From Gammaproteobacteria bacterium (GTDB taxonomy: Bacteria > Pseudomonadota > Gammaproteobacteria > Steroidobacterales > Foliamicaceae): 64,000 bases of DNA. The position numbers and the translations under genes were made by a program. The notes under the pieces were generated by a model. That model saw only the letters and a program-made list of their open reading frames with translations. It did not search any database and was not told the origin of the DNA. The stretch is taken from positions 396,548-460,547 of the forward strand of contig VXYS01000004.1 in NCBI GenBank assembly GCA_009845905.1, in the 5' to 3' direction. Below are positions 32,384 to 42,080 of this stretch, piece by piece (the stretch's first letter is position 1; every line of letters begins with the position of its first letter).

Positions 32384-33876
32384 GCGCACCCGGCGTTCCC
32401 GGCCCTTCCGGGGCCAACCAGCTTGAGCTGAAGACGCCGCTGCACACGATGGCGGCCTTCGGGGTCGGCAACATCCCCGACAGCATCAAGAACTGGTCCT
32501 GGAACGCCTTCGTCCTGTTTCTCTATGCCCAGGTGCATGGACTTTCGGGCACCCTGACGGGCATCGCAATTCTGATTGCGCTCATCGTCGATGCCGTATC
32601 CGATCCTTACGTGGGCTTTCTGTCCGACCGCGCCCAGGGCTGGAAGTACGGACGCCGGCACACCCTGATGATGTTTGCCGTCGTGCCTTTCGGGTTTTGC
32701 TTCTACGCGCTGTTCGTGCCGCCGGAAGGGCTCGGTCAGAGCGGACTGTTCCTGTGGCTGTTGCTCTTCGCCGTTCTCAACCGGCTGTTCATTACCTTGT
32801 TTCATGTGCCGTACAAGGCCGTCGGCGCCGAGCTCAGTCGCGATATAACCATGCGTCCGAGAATCAAGGCTTTCGGCACCGTCGGGATGCAGGGAGCCCG
32901 CATCGGCCTGCCGCTGCTGGCCTTCGGCTACTTCTTCCTGGAAAGCGCTACCTATTCGCGGGGACAACTGGACCCGGCCAACTACCCGCCCTTCGCCGCC
33001 GCATTCGCCACGGTCGCAGTCATTGCGATGGTGATCAACATCGCCGGAACGCTCAAACCCGTCGTGGGGATCGAACGGCTGGAGCCGCCGAGGCCGAAGC
33101 CGCGCATCGGGCCCGTCGCGGCCCTCAAGGCCGTCATCTCGGCCATGACCGTGACGCCGAATGTGCGCCGTTCGCTATTGCTGGCCATCGTGGTGTTCTT
33201 CGCCATCAGTTCCATCTCGGTGCTGCGGGTGCACCTGATCACCTATCTGTGGCAAACGCCCGCCGACCTGACCGGGTGGCTGGCCTCGGCCCAGGCCATC
33301 GGCGCCGCCACCGGGGCGATCGTCCTGCCGTTCGCGGTCAAGACGCTGGACCGCAAGCGTTGTATTGCGGTGGGCATGTCCGGATACACCGGCCTGACGG
33401 CGCTGGCGGTGCTGCTGCCGGTATTCGGAGTGCTGCCGCCGCCGGCGTCCCGGGAACTGGCCTTTGCGCTCATCGGCATGTTCATGGCGGCGGGCGTATT
33501 GCTGGGCGTATACCTTGTGGCCATCGCATCGCTGGGCTCCGATGTGGCCGACGAGCACGAAGTCAACACCGGCAAGCGCCAGCAGGCGCTGATCAGCGGG
33601 TTCGGGAGTTTCGCCATCAAGACCGCCGGCGCGGTCATGGTGTTGTTGACCGGAATTTACCTCGATATCATCGGCTTTCCGGCGGGCGCGCCGGTGGGCT
33701 CGGTCCCCTGGGAAAAAGTGGAAGCGCTGGCGTATTTCTCCGCCGGATTCTGCGTTCTGGGGTGCTTCCTGGTGCTGTGGGTGGCATCGAAGTTCGACGT
33801 ATCACTGGAAAAGCAGCGGGAAATCAACCGGCGGCTGCAGGCCATGCTGAAAGCCGAAGGCACCAGTACGGCATGA
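32380..33876 (+). CDS. MFS_2 (GPH-type sugar/cation symporter-like) transporter
   Basis: A 498-residue membrane protein of 12 predicted helices with GPH-family features: YGVGN-like FGVGNIPDSIKN at the start, DPYVGFLSDRAQGWKYGRRH after helix 2 and PYKAVGAELSRD. The family moves glycosides, carnitine-like and other organic molecules with cations. The GTG start overlaps the DUF1838 stop by 4 bases. Position in an operon with a nitrilase-type enzyme and amine oxidase suggests uptake of the operon's substrate. Confidence 0.85.
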   Translation: MSAPGVPGPSGANQLELKTPLHTMAAFGVGNIPDSIKNWSWNAFVLFLYAQVHGLSGTLTGIAILIALIVDAVSDPYVGFLSDRAQGWKYGRRHTLMMFAVVPFGFCFYALFVPPEGLGQSGLFLWLLLFAVLNRLFITLFHVPYKAVGAELSRDITMRPRIKAFGTVGMQGARIGLPLLAFGYFFLESATYSRGQLDPANYPPFAAAFATVAVIAMVINIAGTLKPVVGIERLEPPRPKPRIGPVAALKAVISAMTVTPNVRRSLLLAIVVFFAISSISVLRVHLITYLWQTPADLTGWLASAQAIGAATGAIVLPFAVKTLDRKRCIAVGMSGYTGLTALAVLLPVFGVLPPPASRELAFALIGMFMAAGVLLGVYLVAIASLGSDVADEHEVNTGKRQQALISGFGSFAIKTAGAVMVLLTGIYLDIIGFPAGAPVGSVPWEKVEALAYFSAGFCVLGCFLVLWVASKFDVSLEKQREINRRLQAMLKAEGTSTA

Positions 33877-33913
33877 ACCGGCAAGCCGGCATGAATCAAT
33901 CGGGAGTGCAAGC

Positions 33914-35983
33914 ATGTTGATCATTTCTCAAAGGGCCTGGAACGCCACGGACACGGAGGCGCTCGCCGCATACGTGGAAAGCGCGATGAAACTGGTGCGC
34001 CGACGCCAGCTCGACCCGAAGGCGGAGCCGCTGTTGCTGCTGCCGCAGGCGGTTCCGGCGGACGACGCGCCCGAACGGGACACGCTGCTCGCCGCGCTGG
34101 GCGACATCGCCGCCTCCGAGAAAGTGATGCTTGCCGGCGCCGCCGGCGTGGCGGGCGGGGACGGCGTTGCGACCGTCGGCTTCCTGCTCTCGGCCGAGGG
34201 CGAGCCGCTGCTCACGGCGCCCAAGATTTCTCCGGACCTGGTGACCGGGTTCGGCGCGGATGCGACCGCCGCCACCGGGCAGCCCGCCGAATTCAAGGTT
34301 GCGAGCACCGGCATCGGCCAGGTGGGCATACTGCCGGGCGAGGACGTGCTGTTCGCGCACTATGCGCGCGCGCTTACCTGGGCCGGCGCCGAGGTCATCC
34401 TCAACCCGGTGGCCGAGGTCGGCGATCACCTGTTCGAGTCGCGCCGCAACGCCCGCCGGGCCCGCGCCTGGGAAAACACATCGTACGTGGCCGTCGCCGG
34501 GGCCGTGGGCGGAACGCCGAACGGGCCGGCCTGCTCCAGCCTGATCGACTTCGCCGGCGCGACCACGCACGCCGCCGGGGAGGCGGACGTGCTGCTGCCC
34601 GACCTCGATATCGAGCGGCTGAGGCGCCGGCGCAACGACATCTTCGCCGTGCAGCCGCTGCATCTCAGGGCCAACCTCTATGCCGACGGCTACAAGCGGC
34701 TGAGCGACAGGCGTCCCGAACCGCTTCCGAGCACTCCCCGCGGCCGCGAAGCATGGATTGCCGAGTGCGAGCGGAGGCTGGCGCAGAACCCCGCCCCCTC
34801 GCGCACCGACCGCATCGAGCAATACGACGTGATCCTCACGCAGACCGTCGGCAAGATCATCAAGCGGGAACACGACGCGGACGATCTCAGGCGCGACAAT
34901 ACGCAGCGGGCGCTGCGGCTGGCCGAGCGGCTGGCGTCGAACCCGAGCATCAAGCTGGCCGTGTTTCCCGAGTTCTTCATGCACGGCCAGGGCGGACACG
35001 GCTTTCGCTCGCCGATCACGCTGCAGCGCCTGGCCATCCGCTATCCGGGCCCGGAAATGGAACTGCTGCAGGATTTCGCTCTCAAGCACAAGATCTTCAT
35101 TGCCGGGTCCACGTTCGAAATCGACGACCGGCTTCCCGGGCACGTGTTCAACTCGGCCTTCATCCTCGATGACACCGGCAATCTGATTCATCGCTACCGC
35201 AAGATCCAGTGCGCCGACGTGTGGGGCTCGCTTCCCGACACCACGCCGAGCAGCGTCTACGACCGCTACCTGGACATATTCGGTTACGACTTCCTTTTCC
35301 CGGTGGCCGATACGCGCATCGGCAGGCTGGCGACGATGGTCTGCTTCGACCAGGCCCATCCGGAAATCGCGCGCATGCTCACGAAGTACGGGGCCGAAGT
35401 GATCCTCCATCCCACGTCCGAGGGGCACGGCAGCCAGCGGTCCGGCTGGGACGCCGCGCGCATGACGCGCGCGTTCGAGAACACCGCCTACGTGCTCTCT
35501 CCGATGCCCGGGTCGGAGTTCTTCCATCACGGCAACGGCGAGTTCCCGACCAGCCAGATGCGCGGGCACTCGAAGGCCGTCAACTTCGACGGCACGATCC
35601 AGGGCGTTGCGGACGGGCCGGGAGGTTGCATACTCACCGCTACCGTTGACCTGAAGGCTCTGCAAAGGGCCCGCGCCAACGCTCTGACGAACCTGCCGCT
35701 GTGGGACGACCCCGAGGTCTATGCTCATATCTACGCGGGCGAGGTCGGACTGCCCAACAACCTCTGGGGACCCGATCCGCTGGAGAACCCGTATATCGGG
35801 TTTGGCCCGCTGAAGGAGCGCCTCGAAAGCTTCTATGCGCGGGGCGTGTTCGTGCGGCCCAGCGGCGTCGATCCGGACGCGCCGGTCACCTCAAGCCGCG
35901 TCTACGGGCCGGCCCTCAAACCCAGGGAGTCCACGCGGCTCGCGGACCAGGAACGGCTGGAAGGCGAATCGATACAGGTCTAG
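33914..35983 (+). CDS. Fused tandem nitrilase: degenerate N-half plus intact C-half
   Basis: A 689-residue protein made of two carbon-nitrogen hydrolase domains. The C-terminal one (about 305-650) has the complete Glu-Lys-Cys triad: FPEFF (Glu353), RYRKIQ (Lys430) and TMVCFDQAHPE (Cys477), followed by VILHPTSEG. The N-terminal one (1 to about 240) matches the same fold, with VILNPVAEVG and RAWENTSYVAVAG, but Gln45 replaces the Glu and VGILPGED replaces the Cys region; only Lys104 (APKIS) remains. So the first half looks catalytically dead and perhaps structural. A nitrilase or amidase releases a carboxylate and ammonia; substrate unknown. No signal peptide. Confidence 0.85.
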   Translation: MLIISQRAWNATDTEALAAYVESAMKLVRRRQLDPKAEPLLLLPQAVPADDAPERDTLLAALGDIAASEKVMLAGAAGVAGGDGVATVGFLLSAEGEPLLTAPKISPDLVTGFGADATAATGQPAEFKVASTGIGQVGILPGEDVLFAHYARALTWAGAEVILNPVAEVGDHLFESRRNARRARAWENTSYVAVAGAVGGTPNGPACSSLIDFAGATTHAAGEADVLLPDLDIERLRRRRNDIFAVQPLHLRANLYADGYKRLSDRRPEPLPSTPRGREAWIAECERRLAQNPAPSRTDRIEQYDVILTQTVGKIIKREHDADDLRRDNTQRALRLAERLASNPSIKLAVFPEFFMHGQGGHGFRSPITLQRLAIRYPGPEMELLQDFALKHKIFIAGSTFEIDDRLPGHVFNSAFILDDTGNLIHRYRKIQCADVWGSLPDTTPSSVYDRYLDIFGYDFLFPVADTRIGRLATMVCFDQAHPEIARMLTKYGAEVILHPTSEGHGSQRSGWDAARMTRAFENTAYVLSPMPGSEFFHHGNGEFPTSQMRGHSKAVNFDGTIQGVADGPGGCILTATVDLKALQRARANALTNLPLWDDPEVYAHIYAGEVGLPNNLWGPDPLENPYIGFGPLKERLESFYARGVFVRPSGVDPDAPVTSSRVYGPALKPRESTRLADQERLEGESIQV

Positions 35984-36011
35984 GCACAATGCCTCCGGCC
36001 CGAGCACGCTA

Positions 36012-36071
36012 CCCTGGGAACGAAGGCGTCTCGCCTTCGAGGAGGGCGGGACGCCCTCCTTCCCAATAGGG
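36012..36071 (+). repeat. Double-hairpin repeat with closing stem
   Basis: Hairpins CGAAGGCG-TCT-CGCCTTCG (36021-36039) and GGAGGGCG-GGA-CGCCCTCC (36041-36059) are flanked by TGGGAA (36015-36020) and TTCCCA (36060-36065), which pair to close a three-way junction; CCCT and AGGG could extend it past a 2-base bulge. REP/BIME-like; lies between the nitrilase and amine oxidase 2. Confidence 0.8.
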
Positions 36072-36079
36072 GCTGAGGC

Positions 36080-37561
36080 GTGAAGCGCAGGCAGGTACTG
36101 AAGGGAGCGCTCTCGCTTTCGGCGCTGTCGCTCTCGTACCCGCTGCTGCGGCCGGTAAAGGGGCTTGCGGCGGAAAAGACCTCGGTGGTCGTGATCGGCG
36201 GCGGGCTGAGCGGCCTGAACTGCGCGCTGCTGCTGTCCGAATTCGGACTCGACGTGATCGTGCTCGAGGGCTCGCAACGCGTCGGCGGACGGGCCTACAC
36301 CGCCGACGGCGTGGAGACGCGCCCCGAATACGGCGCCAGCCAGATCGGCCGGTCTTATGCCCGCGCGCTCGACCTCTGCTCGCGCCTGGACCTGGAGCTG
36401 ATACCCCAGGACCGCTTCATCATGCCGATGTCCAACTGCGTGGGCGGAACCTGGGTGCGGTCCGGGGACTGGGCCGACTCGCCGGTCAACAAACTGGCGG
36501 ACGACGAGCGCGAGATACCGCCGTCGCTGGTGGGCATGACGCTGCTCGGCCGGCTGAACCCGCTGAAGGAGCTGGACGACTGGCTTTCGCCCGAGTTCTT
36601 CTCCTACGACGTCTCGATTCTCGAGCTGCTCCAGAAGAGCGGCGCCTCGCCCGAGGCTCTCCGGCTCGCGGGCTATTACCTGGACCTGCGCTCGACTTCC
36701 AGCCTCGCGATCATGCAGGAGCGCACCCGCACCGTGTTCGACGCGAACTTCGGAAGGTCGCAGTCGGAGAGCAAGGAAACCGCATTCGGCTTGGGTGGAA
36801 CCAACGAGGAGGACGAGGAGATTCCGGCCATCCGCAACATCGCCGGCGGCACTTCAAGACTGCCCGAAGCCATGGCCGCTGCGCTCGGCGACCGGGTCCG
36901 GCTGGGCAAGATCGCTGCGGCCATCGACATGTCCGGATCGGGCGCCGAGGTCCGCTGCCTGGACGGCAGCCGCTACCGGGCCGATTTCGTGGTGTCCGCG
37001 GTTCCGTTCTCGACGCTGCGCAATATTTCGGTATCGCCGGGTTTCTCCGGGCGCCAGGCCGAAGCGGTGCTTGAGCTGGGCTACCGCGGCACGACACGCG
37101 CGTACGGCCTAGTAGAGGAACCGTACTGGGAAGAGGATGGCCTGGAGCCGTCGTTCTGGACCGACGGCACGGTGCAGACGATGTGGGTCATGGAGAAGCG
37201 GCCGGGAGAGGACCGGCACCGGTTCATCCTGACCTTCACCGGAATGACCTCGGCGCGAATCGACCAGTTGCCGAACGACCAGGCCCTGGCCCTGATCGAA
37301 TCCGAAATCGCCCGCGTCCGGCCGGCCGCGGCGGGCAAATTCCGCTTCATGGCTCTGTACGGCTGGCGCAAGCACCCCCTGATCCAGGGCTGCCGCCACA
37401 TGTTCGCGCCCGGCCAGATCGCCCGCTTCGCGCGGGAAATGATCGTGCCGCACCAGAGGCTACACTTCGCCGGCGAACACACCAGGCGGATGGAATTCGG
37501 GATGGAATCGGCGCTGGAAAGCGGCGAGCGCGCGGCGGTCGAAATCCTTCAGCGGGCATGA
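36080..37561 (+). CDS. Tat-exported FAD amine oxidase 2
   Basis: A 493-residue flavin amine oxidase starting at GTG: MKRRQVLKGALSLSALS is a Tat-type signal. FAD motifs are SVVVIGGGLSGLNCALLL, LEGSQRVGGRAY and at the end LHFAGEHTRRMEFGMESALESGERAA. It is the most distant of the three amine oxidases here. The downstream cytochrome c overlaps its stop by 4 bases, so electrons might pass from this flavoprotein to the cytochrome rather than to oxygen; that is inference. The upstream repeat DNA separates it from the nitrilase. Confidence 0.88.
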   Translation: MKRRQVLKGALSLSALSLSYPLLRPVKGLAAEKTSVVVIGGGLSGLNCALLLSEFGLDVIVLEGSQRVGGRAYTADGVETRPEYGASQIGRSYARALDLCSRLDLELIPQDRFIMPMSNCVGGTWVRSGDWADSPVNKLADDEREIPPSLVGMTLLGRLNPLKELDDWLSPEFFSYDVSILELLQKSGASPEALRLAGYYLDLRSTSSLAIMQERTRTVFDANFGRSQSESKETAFGLGGTNEEDEEIPAIRNIAGGTSRLPEAMAAALGDRVRLGKIAAAIDMSGSGAEVRCLDGSRYRADFVVSAVPFSTLRNISVSPGFSGRQAEAVLELGYRGTTRAYGLVEEPYWEEDGLEPSFWTDGTVQTMWVMEKRPGEDRHRFILTFTGMTSARIDQLPNDQALALIESEIARVRPAAAGKFRFMALYGWRKHPLIQGCRHMFAPGQIARFAREMIVPHQRLHFAGEHTRRMEFGMESALESGERAAVEILQRA

Positions 37562-38007
37562 ATACAGCAATGAGAAAAAACACGTTTGGCGCGAGCGTCC
37601 TGTGCGCGGCCCTGTTCCTCGGATTCGCAGTCCTTCCTTCCACGTTCGCGGCCGACGATGCGGCGCCGGCCGGGGAGGCCGTAACGGCCGAGCCGCCTGA
37701 CCCCCGGCTGGTCGCGCGCGGCAAGCGGCTCTACGTGTTCTGCCAGGCCTGCCACGCAACCGAGGAGGTCCAGGGCAGCAAGATCGGGCCGAACCTGGCC
37801 GGCATCATGGACCGGCAGGTAGCCATCCTCGAGGATACGCTGTATTCCGATGCACTGAAGCAGCAGGATTTTGTCTGGGATGACGAAAAAATGGACATCT
37901 GGCTGCTGCGTCCCGCCGACCTGGTCCCAGGCACCTCCATGGGCTTCGTGGGCCTGCCTCAAAAACAGAACCGCGAGGCCATCATCGCCTACCTCAAAAC
38001 GCTTTAG
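37558..38007 (+). CDS. Small class I cytochrome c
   Basis: A 149-residue exported protein: signal peptide (ASVLCAALFLGFAVLPSTFA) and one haem site FCQACH (Cys62, Cys65, His66). PGTSMGF (Met128) supplies the probable axial Met. Fits a monohaem cytochrome c of the periplasm. It overlaps the amine oxidase stop (ATGA) and ends the operon that begins at 30539, so a role as electron acceptor for the adjoining flavoprotein is plausible. Confidence 0.9.
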   Translation: MNTAMRKNTFGASVLCAALFLGFAVLPSTFAADDAAPAGEAVTAEPPDPRLVARGKRLYVFCQACHATEEVQGSKIGPNLAGIMDRQVAILEDTLYSDALKQQDFVWDDEKMDIWLLRPADLVPGTSMGFVGLPQKQNREAIIAYLKTL

Positions 38008-39239
38008 CTTGAAGTAGCAGCCGGCGCGCCTTCCGTAGCGGCGATATTCAGCCGGTAGGTGACGGCGAGCGCGAGCAGCAGGCTGGCGCCGGCTGCGATC
38101 AGCGCTACCGCGGGACTGGTGCCGCGCGCCACCGCGCCCCAGATCAGCCCGCCGCCGGCCAGGCTGGCGGTCCCCAGCGTGTAGATGAACGACAGGCCGC
38201 GCCCGCGAATGGCCGGATCGAGCTGCATCTGGGCGGCGACCATGATGCTGTTCAGGCAAAACAGCCAGCCCGCGCCGATGCAGGCCAGAAGCGGCCCGGC
38301 CAGCAGCGGCCGGTCAACCAGGCCGTACACCATGATGCAGGCCGCGCTCACCAGGAGGGCGCCGTTGAGCCTGTTGTTGAGCCGCCGGTAGCCCAGCCTC
38401 GCGATAACCAGCACGCCCAGCAGCGAGCCCGCGCCGAAGCAGCCGTACATGATCCCGTAGGTCTCGCTGTTGTCGAAACGCACGGCCATCAGGGCGGGAA
38501 TGGCCGCGGCGCAGGCGAAGAAGGTGGACAGCCGGATGAGCACGTTGCGCTTCCAGGGCGTCAGCGCGGCGAACAGCACACCCTCCTTTATGGCGGCAAG
38601 GAACCCCTCCGGCTTCGCCCCGCGATCGACTTGCTCCGGGTGATAGCGCATGAACAGGAACAGGAGAACGATCAGGGCCATGATGGCCGTGTTCAGCGCG
38701 AGGACGGCGGCCACGCCCAGACCGGCGATGATCGCTCCCGCGAGCGCCGGGCCCACCAGGCGGGATCCGTTCTGGGCCACATTGTTGAGACTGACCGCCG
38801 CGGGAATCTGGTTCGTTTGCACCATTTCGGGTATCAGCGCCGCGATCGCGGGCATGCGCATCGACAGCCCAATGGAAATCAGGGGCATGCAGATCAGCAG
38901 GGACAGCGGCGTTATCCGTCCGGTCCAGGTCAGCCAAAGCAACACGCCCATGCTGGCGGCAAGCCAGGCGTGGGTCCACATCATCCCGCGGCGCCGGTCC
39001 GAGAGGTCGGCGATCACTCCGGCGGGAATGACCAGGAACATGATCGGAAGCTGCAGCGCGGTATATACGGCCGCAACGGCCAGGGGATCGGCGTCGGTCA
39101 TGACCCGCATCTGCCAGGCGCAGGCGACCTCCGTCATCCAGAACGCGGTCAGCGACAGCGTGTTGGCCACCCAGAGCATCGAGAACCCCGGATTGCTCAG
39201 GGGCGACAGCATGCCGGGCGTCCGGGTCGAGTCATTCAC
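38004..39239 (-). CDS. MFS_3 (EntS-like) transporter
   Basis: A 411-residue, 12-helix protein of the EntS/MFS_3 type: NPGFSMLWVANTLSLTAFWMTEVA at the start, IADLSDRRRGMMWTHAW and LVGPALAGAIIAGLG. Members export siderophores or drugs. Its end overlaps the cytochrome gene by 4 bases (convergent), and it is divergent from TonB receptor 2, with about 90 bases between. Confidence 0.87.
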   Translation of the reverse strand: MNDSTRTPGMLSPLSNPGFSMLWVANTLSLTAFWMTEVACAWQMRVMTDADPLAVAAVYTALQLPIMFLVIPAGVIADLSDRRRGMMWTHAWLAASMGVLLWLTWTGRITPLSLLICMPLISIGLSMRMPAIAALIPEMVQTNQIPAAVSLNNVAQNGSRLVGPALAGAIIAGLGVAAVLALNTAIMALIVLLFLFMRYHPEQVDRGAKPEGFLAAIKEGVLFAALTPWKRNVLIRLSTFFACAAAIPALMAVRFDNSETYGIMYGCFGAGSLLGVLVIARLGYRRLNNRLNGALLVSAACIMVYGLVDRPLLAGPLLACIGAGWLFCLNSIMVAAQMQLDPAIRGRGLSFIYTLGTASLAGGGLIWGAVARGTSPAVALIAAGASLLLALAVTYRLNIAATEGAPAATSS

Positions 39240-39329
39240 GGCGCGGTAATGTTAGACGCTTGTGATAGATTGAAGCGCCGCAGGGACCTTTCAGGCCCGC
39301 TGCGCCAGCTTCCACGGGGACCAAGAAGC

Positions 39330-41459
39330 ATGAAAACAAGACACCTTCTGATGTCGTTCGTCGCACTCGCGCTGGCGCTGCCGTTCAGTCAGCCGTCGTT
39401 TGCCCAGGGCGTGGAGCTCGAGGAAATCGTCGTCACGGCGCGCAAGCGCAGCGAATCGCTGCTGGAAATTCCGATCACGATATCCGCGTTCAGCGCGGAA
39501 CAGATTGAACGGGCCGGCTACACGACGATCGCCGACCTCGTGAACGCGGTGCCGGGCGTGCAGTATGAGAGTTACGAGGCCGAGGGACGGGGCGATTCGC
39601 CCAGCTTCCGCGGCGTGTCCACCAACACCGGCGACCCGACGCTGCAGAATTCCTCCAAGTTCATCGACGGCGTATATGTGTCCGGTTCGCTCTACACCGT
39701 GATGCTGGACAACATCGAGCGGGTCGAGGTCACCAAGGGCCCGCAAAGCGCCCTGTTCGGCCGGGCATCCTTCTCCGGCGCCATCAACTACATCACCAAG
39801 AAGCCCACCAACGATTTCGAGGGCAACGTGCGCCTGTCGATCGCCGAGGAAAACGAATACCAGGTGAGCGGATCGGTTTCCGGTGCGCTGGCCGAGGACC
39901 GGGTGCTGTTTCGCGTGAGCGCCGCCACCTTCAGCCAGGGCAGCCCGTACACCAACATCACCAACGGAGCGAAGATGGGCCAGCAGGACATCGACTCCGT
40001 CTCCGCGACGCTGCGCCTGACGCCGTCGGAGCGGTTCACCGGCGACCTGATGGTGAGCTACACCGACGCCCAGTTCGGCGAAGCGGCGCGGGCAACGACC
40101 GCGCTGAACATGGGAGAACTGGCGTTTCCCGACGTGACCATGATCGGCGGCGGCACCCAGCAACTTGACAAGCCCGGAATCGCCTCGGAGACCATTCGCG
40201 TCAGCCTTAACGCGAATTACGAAATGGCGAACGGCTACGAATTGAGCGTGATCGCCGGCATGGGGCAGGAAGACACAGTGAACGAGGCGGACGGCGACTA
40301 CGCGCCGGCCGTCAACCTGTCGTTTCTCTGGTTCCTCTGCGTCGGCCCCTACGCCGGGCCCGGATGCGAACTGTTCCAGACGGTGACCGAGCGCGAAATC
40401 GAGTCCAGTTTCGCGGAAGTCCGTATCGCCTCCCCGGATGACGGACGGCTGCGCTGGCTGGCCGGCGTGGCCTGGTTCGACGAGGATTTCAATACCGCCC
40501 GGATCCGCAATTTCCGCCAGCCGCCGTCGTTCAAGACCTCCACCACGATGTCGGCGTTCGGTTCGGTGTCCTACGACGTATCCGACAGCCTGACGCTGAG
40601 CCTGGACGGGCGCTTCCAGGGCGAGGAGATCGAGCTTCAAGTACCCGAGGCCAACCGCAGCCAGTCGGACGATTTCGATTCCTTCCTGCCCCGCCTGCTG
40701 GCCGAGTACCAGTTGAGCGACGATACCCTGCTCTATTTCAGCGCGGCCAAGGGCAACAAGCCCGGCAACTTCAATGCGTCCGCGCCGCCGGGTCTTCTCA
40801 TCGTGGACGAAGAGGAAATGTGGAACTACGAGTTCGGCACCAAGTTGTCCGCCATGGAGGGCCGGCTGAACTTCCAGGCCGCGGGCTACTTCATCGACTG
40901 GACCAACCAGGTCTATCGCTTCAACGACCCGGACCCGAACTACGGGAGCTATTTCATCAACGCCGGGGAAACCGACGTGATGGGCGCGGACTTCTCCGTG
41001 GCCGCCATCCTGAGCGAGTGCTGGTCGGCGAGCCTGGGCTATAGCTGGATCGACACGGAATTCCAGGTCTTCGAGTCGAACAACGCCATTACGGTGCTCG
41101 GCGACGCGGACGTGTCCGGGAACGAGACGCCGCGCACGGCGAACAACTCGCTGTTCGCGTCGGTTCAATACACTTCGCCCTTCAGCGGGTTCGGCGGCGA
41201 CAGCCAGGTGTTTGCCGGACTGGATGTGAGCTACCGCGGCGAAATGTTCATCGACGAGCTGAACCTCGAGACGATCGAGCCGCGCACGCTGGTCAACGTC
41301 CGCGGCGGCTTCGATACGGGCACCGTCCGGCTCACGGCGTTCGTCAACAACCTGTTCGACAACGATTCGCTCACGACCGGGTTCCGGTTCGGCGCCGTGG
41401 CGCTGGTGGGCCTGCCGATGCCGCGCCAGGCGGGCGTGAGCGTAAGCCTCGATTTCTGA
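39330..41459 (+). CDS. TonB-dependent receptor 2
   Basis: A 709-residue outer-membrane receptor: signal peptide (MKTRHLLMSFVALALALPFS ... FAQG), TonB box-like LEEIVVTARKR, plug with FRGVSTNTGDP and VTKGPQSALFGRASFSGAINY, and a beta-barrel ending in Phe (SVSLDF). It shares the family of receptor 1 but is not close to it. Heads the coupled five-gene operon; the next gene's ATG overlaps its stop (TGATG). The start has only a weak ribosome-binding site (AAGAAG). Confidence 0.93.
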   Translation: MKTRHLLMSFVALALALPFSQPSFAQGVELEEIVVTARKRSESLLEIPITISAFSAEQIERAGYTTIADLVNAVPGVQYESYEAEGRGDSPSFRGVSTNTGDPTLQNSSKFIDGVYVSGSLYTVMLDNIERVEVTKGPQSALFGRASFSGAINYITKKPTNDFEGNVRLSIAEENEYQVSGSVSGALAEDRVLFRVSAATFSQGSPYTNITNGAKMGQQDIDSVSATLRLTPSERFTGDLMVSYTDAQFGEAARATTALNMGELAFPDVTMIGGGTQQLDKPGIASETIRVSLNANYEMANGYELSVIAGMGQEDTVNEADGDYAPAVNLSFLWFLCVGPYAGPGCELFQTVTEREIESSFAEVRIASPDDGRLRWLAGVAWFDEDFNTARIRNFRQPPSFKTSTTMSAFGSVSYDVSDSLTLSLDGRFQGEEIELQVPEANRSQSDDFDSFLPRLLAEYQLSDDTLLYFSAAKGNKPGNFNASAPPGLLIVDEEEMWNYEFGTKLSAMEGRLNFQAAGYFIDWTNQVYRFNDPDPNYGSYFINAGETDVMGADFSVAAILSECWSASLGYSWIDTEFQVFESNNAITVLGDADVSGNETPRTANNSLFASVQYTSPFSGFGGDSQVFAGLDVSYRGEMFIDELNLETIEPRTLVNVRGGFDTGTVRLTAFVNNLFDNDSLTTGFRFGAVALVGLPMPRQAGVSVSLDF

Positions 41460-42073
41460 TGAGTGAGGCGATGTTGCCGGCCGTGGCGGACTTCATCGCG
41501 GGGCTGCGCGAGCTGCATGAGAACGAGCCGGACGAGGCGGCGCGCTGGAGCAAGGCGGCCGACCTGCTGAAGGAGCTGCTGGCCGACCCCGGGCTGAAGG
41601 CTCACGCCGAGGGCTGGCCGACGAGTCCGGCCAAGCTGGGACTGGAGGGCAAGCACGCCAACCTGCTGTTCTACGAAGACCCGGACTACGGGTTTGTCAT
41701 CAACGGGCTGATCAAGAAGCCCGCGGCGAAGACCACCGTGCACGACCACGGCCTTTCCTGGACGCTGTACGGCGTGCTGGACGGCGCCGAGGAGGTGCTG
41801 CGCTTCCGCCGCACCGACGGCGGCCGGCCCGGCGATCTGCCCAGCCGCGCCGAGGTCGAGGCCACCGAGACCGTCCGGGTGGGCAAGGGCCACGTGGACT
41901 GCATCGGCCCCTGGGAAATTCATGCCGAATACAACGACGACCAGGCGCGCACGACTGCCGTGATCGTGCGCAGCCAGAAGAGCGGCACCTTCGTGCAGAA
42001 CATCTTCTATCAGAAGGACGGCACGGTGGAGCAGTACCACGGGCCTCAGCAGATTCCGTATCGCCTGGGCTGA
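41459..42073 (+). CDS. Cupin-fold metal-dependent enzyme (COG5553-like)
   Basis: A 204-residue cytoplasmic protein of the double-stranded beta-helix superfamily. TTVHDHGLSWTLYGVLDG carries the two metal-binding His; the second cupin motif is GKGHVDCIGPWEIHA. It resembles predicted cysteine-dioxygenase-like enzymes. Its ATG overlaps the TonB receptor stop by one base, unusual for a receptor gene, so supply of both proteins is linked. Reaction unknown. Confidence 0.82.
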   Translation: MSEAMLPAVADFIAGLRELHENEPDEAARWSKAADLLKELLADPGLKAHAEGWPTSPAKLGLEGKHANLLFYEDPDYGFVINGLIKKPAAKTTVHDHGLSWTLYGVLDGAEEVLRFRRTDGGRPGDLPSRAEVEATETVRVGKGHVDCIGPWEIHAEYNDDQARTTAVIVRSQKSGTFVQNIFYQKDGTVEQYHGPQQIPYRLG

Positions 42074-42080
42074 ACGCCGC

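Noticed and set aside
33896..35728. 610-codon open frame on the minus strand opposite the nitrilase
   Set aside because: It mirrors the plus-strand gene, has Arg/Gly/Pro/Val-rich composition typical of GC-rich antisense frames and no domain; the plus strand has the nitrilase triad.
38631..39249. Extended N-terminus for TonB receptor 2
   Set aside because: The frame is open upstream, but that part is antisense to the MFS gene; the signal peptide begins at 39330.
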